NCBI GenBank assembly: GCA_947573605.1
Contig: CANPGM010000040.1
Span: forward strand, 1-32,541
Reading direction: 5' to 3'
DNA length: 32,541 bases
Source of the DNA: an uncultured Roseburia sp.
GTDB taxonomy: Bacteria; Bacillota; Clostridia; Lachnospirales; Lachnospiraceae
Positions 1 to 7,900 of the stretch are shown one piece after another. Below the pieces are notes generated by a model. The model was not told the DNA's origin, made no database searches, and saw only the letters and a list, made by a program, of their open reading frames with translations. Position 1 is the first letter of the stretch. Each line of letters begins with the position of its first letter. The position numbers and the translations under genes are program-made.

Positions 1-80
1 TTTGAATCTTTCAAGGTTATTTCACTGTTCAGTTATCAAGGTTCTGATTTCTCTTCTGCGTAACTGTTTTTCGCAGACAC
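1..80 (-). other. rRNA operon leader with boxA-like sequence
   Basis: Read on the minus strand, 46-25 gives a boxA-like antitermination sequence (GAACCTTGATAACTGAAC) of the kind found before 16S genes and in spacers of Clostridia. A second AACCTTGA copy follows at 18-11. A small hairpin (55-60 pairing with 72-77, TCTGCG/CGCAGA) precedes it. No 16S sequence is present, so the rRNA body must start to the left of the window. The identification rests on the boxA-like words plus the tandem strong promoters just upstream; it is an inference. Confidence 0.6.
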
Positions 81-104
81 AATGTTGTTTTCAACAACTT
101 TTAT

Positions 105-133
105 AATATATCATGTCTTTCAATGTTTGTCAA
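105..133 (-). promoter_or_regulatory. Promoter P2 of leftward rRNA operon
   Basis: On the minus strand TTGACA (133-128) is followed after exactly 17 bases by TATATT (110-105). The -35 is embedded in AAAGTTGTTGACAAACATTG. A near copy (AAAGTTGTTGA..AACAACATTG) occurs just downstream near 82-103 without a usable -10, as if the promoter unit had been partly duplicated. Confidence 0.7.
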
Positions 134-199
134 CAACTTTTTTCTTTTTTTTGAAAGAAAAAGATGTCTGCTTCCTATCGTTTCGCAGTCAGCTTGATT

Positions 200-228
200 A
201 TATTATCTCAAAGCGCATAATTTGTCAA
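200..228 (-). promoter_or_regulatory. Promoter P1 of leftward rRNA operon
   Basis: On the minus strand a perfect -35 TTGACA (228-223) is followed after 17 bases by TAATAT (205-200). An overlapping TATAAT (202-197) would give a 20-base spacer. It lies 95 bp upstream of P2, giving the tandem P1-P2 arrangement typical of rRNA operons. Confidence 0.65.
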
Positions 229-289
229 TACATTTTTTACATGATTTTTCAAAAGGCAGATTGAAAATTTAAATGCGACAGAGATTAGT

Positions 290-379
290 ATGAATGGCGG
301 ATATAAAATCTATCTGCCGAGGGGCGCTTACAAGACGTTAAAGGAACAGTATTTTCGCTTTTACTGCGAGGGGGACTGA
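290..379 (+). CDS. Possible 29-aa upstream ORF
   Basis: A short ATG ORF of 29 codons (begins MNGGYKIYLP, ends YCEGD) stops at 379, six bases before the TTG start of the permease. The permease's GA-rich Shine-Dalgarno (368-375) lies inside its last codons. Its own ribosome binding site is weak, and no homologue is recognised. It could be a leader peptide translationally coupled to the permease, or chance. Confidence 0.25.
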   Translation: MNGGYKIYLPRGAYKTLKEQYFRFYCEGD

Positions 380-385
380 ATTAAA

Positions 386-1552
386 TTGAGGAAGCGTTTT
401 CTACTGATTGAAAAAAATCGGGCTGTCGAATTTTTTAAGAAAGAAACCGTGTTGTGCGCGGCGCTTTTCCTTGCGGTTTTGTCGGCATTTTTTGTGCCGC
501 CGGACGCGGCATATGCGGAATATATGGATTACCGGACGCTGGCAATTTTGTTTTGCCTTATGTGCGTCATGGCGGGGCTTCGGAAAACGGGTGTATTCGC
601 CTTTATTGCGGGCAAGCTTTTAGAGCGGGTGAAATGCGGACAGAGTCTTGTTTTCATACTGGTGTTTTTATGCTTTTTCTTTAGTATGTTTATAACAAAT
701 GACGTGGCTCTGATCACTTTTATTCCTTTTACTTTTACCGTGCTTGAATTGCTTGGAGAGGAACAAAAACAAAAACTGATTTTACCGGTAGTCGCAATGC
801 AGACGATTGCGGCTAATCTGGGGAGTATGCTTTTGCCGACAGGTAATCCGCAAAATCTGTACCTTTATGGGAAATCGGAGCTTTCTATTGGCAGGTTTGT
901 TTTGCTGATGCTTCCATATACCCTCTTATCGTTCCTTCTATTATTTGTTTGGAGTATGAGAGTGGGCAAAACGGCTCACAGAGGACCGATACTCGGAAAA
1001 GAGGAGTTTTTACGTCCGAAGGCGTATCCGCTTACCATGTATCTTGGTTTGTTTTTTCTCTGTCTGTTGGCGGTAGGACGGATACTGCCCTGGCAAGCGG
1101 TCTTTGCCGCGGTCTTTTTTATTGTGCTCGTCGCGGACAGGCATGTTTTTGCAGAAGTGGATTATTCTTTGCTGATTACTTTTGCTGGTTTTTTTGTCTT
1201 TATCGGAAATCTGGGGAGAATTTCTGCTTTTCGTGATTTTGTACAGAGTATTCTTATCGGAAGAGAGACGTATGTTTCCGTTTTTGCAAGCCAGATTATC
1301 AGCAATGTTCCTGCAGCTTTGTTATTGTCCGGTTTTTCGGATCGTTACAGTGAATTAATTGTCGGTACGAATCTTGGAGGGCTTGGCACTCTGATTGCGT
1401 CAATGGCCAGTCTGATTTCGTATAAATACATAGCGGCGAAGGAAGGAAAGCGTAAAGGAAGCTATCTTGGCTTATTTACGGCAGGTAATATCTGCTTTCT
1501 GGCTGTACTTTTGATACTGTATTATATGATAAAGACAATGGCTCAGAGATGA
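386..1552 (+). CDS. SLC13/ArsB-like anion permease
   Basis: A 388-aa polytopic membrane protein with about 9-11 hydrophobic segments. It resembles the SLC13/CitMHS/ArsB ion-transporter superfamily: a first-half re-entrant motif (near residue 150, LPTGNPQNLYLYG) and a second-half motif SNVPAALLLSGF fit the paired Asn-Pro hairpins of that fold. The substrate cannot be read from sequence; dicarboxylate, citrate or another anion are candidates. The TTG start at 386 is chosen because GAGGGGGA (368-375) sits about 10 bases upstream. The length is shorter than the roughly 420-480 aa usual for the superfamily, but both halves are present. It is convergent with the dCache gene. Confidence 0.75.
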   Translation: MRKRFLLIEKNRAVEFFKKETVLCAALFLAVLSAFFVPPDAAYAEYMDYRTLAILFCLMCVMAGLRKTGVFAFIAGKLLERVKCGQSLVFILVFLCFFFSMFITNDVALITFIPFTFTVLELLGEEQKQKLILPVVAMQTIAANLGSMLLPTGNPQNLYLYGKSELSIGRFVLLMLPYTLLSFLLLFVWSMRVGKTAHRGPILGKEEFLRPKAYPLTMYLGLFFLCLLAVGRILPWQAVFAAVFFIVLVADRHVFAEVDYSLLITFAGFFVFIGNLGRISAFRDFVQSILIGRETYVSVFASQIISNVPAALLLSGFSDRYSELIVGTNLGGLGTLIASMASLISYKYIAAKEGKRKGSYLGLFTAGNICFLAVLLILYYMIKTMAQR

Positions 1553-1560
1553 CATGCAAA

Positions 1561-1585
1561 CGGCAGTTTTTTATTTAATCTGCCG
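1561..1585. terminator. Weak hairpin between convergent genes
   Basis: CGGCAG (1561-1566) pairs with CTGCCG (1580-1585) around a 13-base A/T-rich loop, between the permease and the dCache gene. There is no clean T-tract on either strand, so termination is only a guess from position. Confidence 0.3.
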
Positions 1586-1650
1586 GAACAAGTCAGAAAA
1601 AATGCCTTTTGACAGCCGAATCCTGTTGACAGAAAAACAGTTTTGAAAAA

Positions 1651-2568
1651 TCATGTCAGTCCCGCCATAAATAAAGCCACAAAAATGATGACTGCCACAG
1701 CAATCACAACCGCCACGCATATCATCGTAAGAAGCGGCCCGGTTACATTCGACACAGGCACTACAACGCCAAGTTTCCAACTGCTTCCTTTGATTTCCGA
1801 GACGGCAAAATAGCACATACTTCCGTCATAATCCGCAAGCTTTTTTACACGGCCGTCCGTTCCTTCCATCAACTCCTTAAGGCCCGGCATTTTTTCGGAA
1901 ACTGCAACCGCTTCATGCTCCGTTGGCTCGTATTCACTGTTTTTATGGACAATATAGCGCCCGCTGCTGTCCGCCAGAAAACCGTAAACTCCTTTTGCAT
2001 AACGGATACTCTCTGTCAGATCCGTCACCGTGCCAAGCGTAACGTCCAGACCAATCACGCCTGCCAGTTCCCCTTCTATGTAGATTGGCGCTGCAATTGT
2101 GGTACACATTTGATTTGTCAGCACATCCCAGTAAGGATCCGTCACAATCACGTCTTTCGCCTCTGCAGCCTGCCCGTACCATCCGCGCGCTACCGGATCA
2201 TAGCCCTCCGGTATCTCCGCCTCCCGGTTGGACTGGATAAATCTGCTGTCTTTTGTACCGCAGTATAGATTCAATAGTTCTTCTCTTCCCGCTGCATGTA
2301 CGTCTACAACAGACTGAATAAAGTCCGTATCGAGACTTCCTCCCGCCTGTATACTGTCCGCCGCTCCGTCTGCAAGCATTTTCTCATTTTCCATCCATGT
2401 ATTGATTTCTTCCGCATATTTCTCTGCATTTAACTGCAGCGCTTCCGTCTGTTCCTGAATCATACGGTTTCCGGCAATTGAAATAATCCCGACAGTAGTC
2501 AGAAGAATACTTGCAATCACAATAGCCGTGACACTGGCCGTAAGCCTTCCCTTTATTGTCCTTAACAT
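1651..2568 (-). CDS. dCache sensor without output domain
   Basis: 305 aa: TM helix 1 near residues 11-33, an extracellular dCache_1 domain (about 35-275), TM helix 2 near 279-302, then a stop three residues later. There is no HAMP, methyl-accepting, kinase or GGDEF domain. The Cache core carries Y123, R128, W130, Y131 and D175 in the pattern Y-x4-R-x-W-Y followed by Y146 and GLD, which matches the amino-acid-binding motif described for dCache_1AA sensors. An amino acid ligand is therefore inferred. AGGAGG lies 8 bases before the ATG, and the gene starts 12 bp after its upstream neighbour, so it is probably the last gene of the NRPS operon. Downstream DNA shows no HAMP-like sequence in another frame, so the truncation looks native rather than a frameshift. 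Confidence 0.8.
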   Translation of the reverse strand: MLRTIKGRLTASVTAIVIASILLTTVGIISIAGNRMIQEQTEALQLNAEKYAEEINTWMENEKMLADGAADSIQAGGSLDTDFIQSVVDVHAAGREELLNLYCGTKDSRFIQSNREAEIPEGYDPVARGWYGQAAEAKDVIVTDPYWDVLTNQMCTTIAAPIYIEGELAGVIGLDVTLGTVTDLTESIRYAKGVYGFLADSSGRYIVHKNSEYEPTEHEAVAVSEKMPGLKELMEGTDGRVKKLADYDGSMCYFAVSEIKGSSWKLGVVVPVSNVTGPLLTMICVAVVIAVAVIIFVALFMAGLT

Positions 2569-2580
2569 GCCCTGCTCCTC

Positions 2581-3084
2581 CTAAACTTCATGCCCGGAAA
2601 TCATTGCGATATTCAATCCGTTTATACTGTATTGCATTATTTTCTCTTTGATCTGCTCCGTCCTCTTTTTATTGGTATCCTGTTTCTCGTAAATATCATT
2701 CAGCAAAAGCTCGATATTTTTCTGCATAACGATAAAAGTATGCACCATATTTTCCATAATATCAATGGCATTCCGCGGATGATTCCTGATAAATTCTTCC
2801 AGAAAGTCCTTTTCTATCCGCATCAGCAGTACCTCGTTATATGCAACTACCGTATAAACGGAAGGCTGTCCGGACAACACGTTCATTTCTCCAAAACATC
2901 TGGCTTTGGAATAGATTCCGATCAAATACTCATCCTTCTCTCCATATCTCATATACACGGCAACAGAACCTGATAAAATTTTGTACATTTCCTGGTATAC
3001 GGTACCTTCCCTCATTATCACGTCGTCTGCGTGAAACGTCAACAATTTCGACTTATCCGTTCCGCTTGTAAATTCTACATCCAT
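2581..3084 (-). CDS. Cyclic-nucleotide-binding domain protein
   Basis: 167 aa with a Crp-like cNMP-binding beta-barrel (about residues 12-120; FGEMNVLSGQPS resembles the phosphate-binding cassette, though the canonical Arg of the FGE-x-A-L-x(3)-PRAA motif is absent). A helical tail (about 120-155) follows, with no helix-turn-helix. It is therefore probably a ligand- or protein-binding module, not a transcription factor; true cAMP binding is doubtful. GGGAG precedes the ATG. It lies 22 bp after the RsbW-like gene and 12 bp before the dCache gene, in one apparent operon. Confidence 0.75.
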   Translation of the reverse strand: MDVEFTSGTDKSKLLTFHADDVIMREGTVYQEMYKILSGSVAVYMRYGEKDEYLIGIYSKARCFGEMNVLSGQPSVYTVVAYNEVLLMRIEKDFLEEFIRNHPRNAIDIMENMVHTFIVMQKNIELLLNDIYEKQDTNKKRTEQIKEKIMQYSINGLNIAMISGHEV

Positions 3085-3106
3085 CTGTCATCTCCCACTT
3101 TCTTTT

Positions 3107-3514
3107 TCAGATATTCTTTTTGATTCGGAGAATGTTCTGTCCGTTTTTATACTCATAGGAAATCTCATCCATGCTTTTTTTCACCATATAAATTCCAAGT
3201 CCGCCGATTTTCCTCTCGTCCGCAGAAAGCGCCGTATTCGGATCAGCCTTTGAGAGCGGATCGTACTGTATGCCGTTATCAATGAACGTAATCAGAACCG
3301 CCAAAGGCTGATCCGTTACCTCTACGCGGACCGTCGCAGGTCCGACGCCCGGATGATAAGCGTAGTGTGCGATATTTCCAAACAGCTCGTCAATTGCAAT
3401 CGCAATCTGCATCTTTGCTTTTCCCGAACATCCGAAACTATCCAGTTGTTCGTCCACAAAAGAAGTGACTTGTAAAATATTTTCAACTGTCGCATCAATT
3501 GTTAATTCTTTCAT
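3107..3514 (-). CDS. RsbW-like anti-sigma factor/serine kinase
   Basis: A 135-aa GHKL ATPase of the HATPase_c_2 (RsbW/SpoIIAB) type. Visible motifs are an N box (D42-E43..G46-N47), G1 box (D79-N80-G81) and G2 box (G94-G-L-G97), so ATP binding looks intact. Such kinases phosphorylate an STAS antagonist and sequester a partner. The start at 3514 is preferred over one 13 codons upstream because AAAGGGG precedes it and the ATGA overlaps the stop of the phosphatase gene by 4 bp, a classic translational coupling. The partner that it controls is not encoded nearby; no sigma factor is seen in the window. Confidence 0.85.
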   Translation of the reverse strand: MKELTIDATVENILQVTSFVDEQLDSFGCSGKAKMQIAIAIDELFGNIAHYAYHPGVGPATVRVEVTDQPLAVLITFIDNGIQYDPLSKADPNTALSADERKIGGLGIYMVKKSMDEISYEYKNGQNILRIKKNI

Positions 3515-4959
3515 TGGATATCCCCTTTCATTGGCGCCCTGTACTCTAAACAAAGCATGGTAATATCGTCAAACTGAGGCGCGTCTCCCACAAATACGTC
3601 AATATCTGATTTTATTTTAGCAAGCAGCTCTGACGGCGGCAAAGACGCATGTTTGCAGAGTATTTCCCCAAGCCTTCCCATTCCGTAAAGCTCGTTTCTT
3701 TTGTTCGTCGCTTCCGTTACGCCGTCCGTATACTGAAAAATCTTATCGCCCGCTTCAAGCTGCAAGGTTCCGCATTGATACCGCACGCCTTCCATACCGG
3801 CAAGCACAAAACCCGCCCGAATTTTATACGGTTCAAACATTCCGTTTCCTCTGCGGATAAACGGGATTTCATGTCCTGCATTTACGAACCGAAACTCTCC
3901 CGTTACCAGATCAAGCACTCCTTCAAACGCAGTGATAAACAAGCCCTCGCTGTTAGACTCACACAAAAGCTCGTTTACTTCGGTAAACACTTCGCCCAAA
4001 TCTCTGCCCGGCTGCGTATGATCTTTAATCAGCGTTTTTCCGATTACCATAAATAACGCCGCGGGAATGCCTTTTCCCGATACGTCCGCCACAACGACGG
4101 CAAGATGCCGTTCGTCCACCATAAAGAAATCGTAGAAATCACCGCCGACTTCCTTTGCAGGGTCCATCGTCGCATAAATGTCAAATTCTCTGCGTTCCGG
4201 AAAAGCGGGAAAAATACAGGGAAGCATGGACTTTTGAATATTTGTCGCAACGCTTAGTTCCGCCGTTGTTTTCATAGTCTTAGCGCTCTGATTGATGGAA
4301 TAAAAAATCATCCAGAATTCTATCACAAAAATAAGGCTTACCGTAATATACAGCAGAAAAAACCAAACGCTGTCAGGATAAATCCCGACACTGTTCGTTA
4401 CAAGATTGATCATATAAAAACCGACGACGGAAATAAAGAGCGCAGGCAGAAATACCGCCATTTTTCCCCCGACCGCCTCTATCGTACGATGGATTGTTTT
4501 TTTCAGAAACCGCGCATACAACACGGATAAAAACGAATAAATCACAAGCTTGAGTCCGATGAAAAAAACCAGATTTTCCATATCATACGGACTTTCTCTG
4601 ATAAAACCAAGCGCCGGCGCAACAAGCGTATCCGTCGTTCCGCAAAGCATAAATGTGCTTACATTTGCAATCAGGCAGGCCATCAAAGAAATAGACAGCT
4701 TAGTAGACCAACTGTCCTTATACAAAAACTGCGGCACGATGCATACAAGTGCGGACAATCCTAAAATGCCCACCGCATCATTGTATAAATCGATCGAGTA
4801 GCTTATAAACGCCATGAAATAACCGACGACGGCTCCCGCCGTCCAGACGGCGGCTCTGATGATTCCCCTGTATTTTGGGGTAAGCGTAATTCCGGTAAGC
4901 AGTCCGGCAAAAACGGACGCCAGAAAAACCGCAAAGCTCCAAAGTGCAACAGACGCCAT
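3511..4959 (-). CDS. Membrane RsbU/SpoIIE-type PP2C phosphatase
   Basis: 482 aa. The N-terminal 225 residues contain about 7 TM helices. A short helical linker leads to a SpoIIE/PP2C domain (about 255-475) with metal-binding signatures GGDFYD (272-277), A-D292-VSGKG, the YTDG-V motif at D412 and F-D464-D465-IT. All the acidic metal ligands appear present, so it should be an active Ser/Thr phosphatase that dephosphorylates an RsbV-type STAS protein. The RBS GGAGG lies 8 bases before the ATG, 15 bp after the NRPS stop. Placing the phosphatase in the membrane suggests that it reads a signal at the envelope; the N-terminal part has no recognised ligand-binding family. Confidence 0.9.
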   Translation of the reverse strand: MASVALWSFAVFLASVFAGLLTGITLTPKYRGIIRAAVWTAGAVVGYFMAFISYSIDLYNDAVGILGLSALVCIVPQFLYKDSWSTKLSISLMACLIANVSTFMLCGTTDTLVAPALGFIRESPYDMENLVFFIGLKLVIYSFLSVLYARFLKKTIHRTIEAVGGKMAVFLPALFISVVGFYMINLVTNSVGIYPDSVWFFLLYITVSLIFVIEFWMIFYSINQSAKTMKTTAELSVATNIQKSMLPCIFPAFPERREFDIYATMDPAKEVGGDFYDFFMVDERHLAVVVADVSGKGIPAALFMVIGKTLIKDHTQPGRDLGEVFTEVNELLCESNSEGLFITAFEGVLDLVTGEFRFVNAGHEIPFIRRGNGMFEPYKIRAGFVLAGMEGVRYQCGTLQLEAGDKIFQYTDGVTEATNKRNELYGMGRLGEILCKHASLPPSELLAKIKSDIDVFVGDAPQFDDITMLCLEYRAPMKGDIQ

Positions 4960-4974
4960 TTCGACACCTCCATA

Positions 4975-7900
4975 TTAAAATAAATACATTCCGTCCAAAG
5001 CAGATAAATACTTATCCAGATAATCTTCGGTTATCATACTCCACCCTTCTGACAATTCCTGTATATAGCGATTGGTTTCCTCCTGCGTTACGACAATTTC
5101 ACGGCGTGTACGCTCCGTTTCGTCCGTAAAAAGACCTTCCATCTGTTCTCTGCCCGCTTCCGTCCGCCTAAGCTTCTGCAAAAGTTCTTGAAATGCCTGA
5201 TCCGACAATACGTCTATCGAATAGCCAAGCTTACGGATTCCTTCAAACAAATCGGCAAATTTTACTTCCAGCGGAGGATAGACATGAAATGCAGCCGCTT
5301 CGTCTCCCGTAGCCGCCAATGACACAATATTGTGCGCCGTCTCGTCAACGGGCGAGAAATTTACGCTTCCGTTATACACAGACGCCGGAACTGCGCCTAT
5401 TTTAACATAGGATGATAGTCTGCGTGTAAATGCGTTAGAACGCAGGTTCATTTGAAATTCTCCGTCACGGATTCGTCCCTGCAGGTTTCCGACCCGCATA
5501 ATTTTAATTTTAAGCCCCCGGTCGACTGCCGCGCGCAGCATTTCATATTCCGCCATATATTTGGAATAAATATAGCGATTGGATATTTCCTGCCCGATAT
5601 AAAAATCCCCTTCGCCAAACGTTTCCTTTTCTGCCTTTCCGTCCGTCATTCCCGCGACACTGATGGTAGAAACCTGACATAACGCCGCATTTTCTTTTTC
5701 CGCAAAACGTATCAGATTTCTGACGCCGTCCGTATTGATTTCCTCCAATGCCGTTCCATAGGAAAAATGAGCGACGTTCGCAGCGGAATTTATAATCGTA
5801 TTAATTTTATGGGGACAGCTTTCTGAAAAAAGGTCCGGGTTTGTAATATCTCCCTCCATAACCGTCCATTTTTCGCCGTAACTTTGCGAAAAATCCTCTT
5901 CCGCATAATAAAACAGCGCTGCTTTTACGCGTCTTTCGGCGCTGTTCTTCTTCTTCGAACGCGCAAGACAGACAATCTTATTGCATATACCGGGACGCTT
6001 TAACAATTCGATCAGAAGATGGATACCAAGATATCCCGTCGCTCCGGTCAATAGCACGTTTCCGAGGCTTACCCTGCTGACGCTCTTTCCCGTATGCGCT
6101 GCAAGATACTCGTTAAAACCGTGATAATCGAGCATTTTAAGATGAAAGCCGACCACATCTTTTTCTTTTTTGTATAGCTTTTCAAGCAACAGAGAAGGCG
6201 TCGGGTATTTGTAAAAATCACCGTACTCCAACTGATTTTCCGAAAGTCCCAGTTCTTCTTCCAGGCGCAGCATTACAGTAACCGCACTTAAAGAATCGCC
6301 TCCAAGCTCAAAGAAATTATCGTCCAATCCAATTTGGGGAACACCCAGTATTTCTCCGAAAATTTTGCATACTCTTTTTTCTTTTTTTGTGTTTGCTTCC
6401 CTGTATACGCGTACGTATTCTATGGATTCCGCTCCAAGCGCTTTGAGGTCGGTTTTTCCGTTTGGGGTCTGGGGCATTTCCTTTAATTCTTTTAAAACGT
6501 CCGGCACCATATACGACGTCAGCCTGGATTTCATAAATGCTTTCAATTCCTCTGCATCCACTTTCTCCTGATCGGATACCGTATAAAATCCCACCAAATG
6601 ATCTGTTTTTTCTATTTTACGCACCATACAGCAGCAGGCGGCAATATTGGGAAATTCTCCCATTACATTTTCGATTTCCGAAAGCTCTATCCGAAGGCCG
6701 CGCAGCTTTACCTGTCTGTCGTTCCTGCCGCGATACTTAAGTCTCCCGTCTTCCGTAAAAAATCCCAGATCGCCGGTTCGATACAACCGCAGACCATTCC
6801 ACATAATATATTTATCTTCCGTCTCTTTTGGCCTGTCTTTATAACCGATACCTACCCCGTTTCCGTAGATACAGATTTCTCCGACCGCGCCGTACGGGAC
6901 CGGCTTTCTCTCCCGGTTCAGCAGAACAATTCCCATGTTTGCAATCGGCTTTCCGATGGTCTGCGCATCGTTTGCTTCGGTAATTGTTGCCCCAATTGTG
7001 GTTTCGGTCGGGCCGTAACCGTTATAAATTCGTATTTGGTAGGTATCCTTCAACCGCCTGACCAGACTTCCCGGCAGAACTTCCCCGGCCGAAAGAATTG
7101 CCCCGACATTTAAAAGCGCCTTCGTAAAAGCCGGATTGTTAAGATAAGCCGTAATTCTGGAAGGGGTGCAATGTAAAATATCCGCTCCGTGGCGCATGAT
7201 GTGCTCCGCCAGTTCCCCTGCGTCCATCATTGCTTTTTCATTGCCAAGTTCGACAAACAAGCCGTTCATAAGCGGAACAAAAATTTCATAAAGGAAAATG
7301 TCAAAACATACGGAACCGATGGCTGTGATTCCTTTGCAATTTTTTGTAATATCACGATTAAACGGATTATTATCGGGATGAACGATATTAGCAATTCCTT
7401 TGTGCGAAAGCATTACGCCTTTTGGCCTGCCCGTCGTACCTGAAGTATAAATCATATAGGCGGGATGATCCTGCCGGACTACGGGCAGAAGTCCGGGTTC
7501 CGCTTTCTGCATGATAAGGTCATTGATCTCCAAATAGGAATCATAATTTGACATTCGGACATCCGAAGAAGAAATCAAACAGACTGCCCGGCTGTTCTCC
7601 ATAATATAAGAAATACGGTCCGGCGGATAAGCAGGATCCACCGGGATAAACGCTGCCCCGGCTTTTGATATGCCGAAAATCGTCGGAATCAATCGTTCAT
7701 CCCGTTTAAGCATAAATGCGACGTAGTCTCCGCTTTTTATACCTTGACGAATTAACCCTCCGGCGATTCTGTCGCTTAGTTCGTCAAGCTCCTGAAACGT
7801 CAGTTTTTTATTTCCCGCATACAAAGCGGGCTTTTCTGCATATTGCTTTGCGGCGCATTTCAACATGGAAGGAATGGTAAGCTCCGTTCCGATCTCAAAT

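Noticed and set aside
1571-1816. A minus-strand frame after the dCache gene that might hold a frameshifted HAMP/MCP output domain
   Set aside because: The translated residues show no HAMP or signalling-domain pattern and overlap the Cache coding region in another frame.
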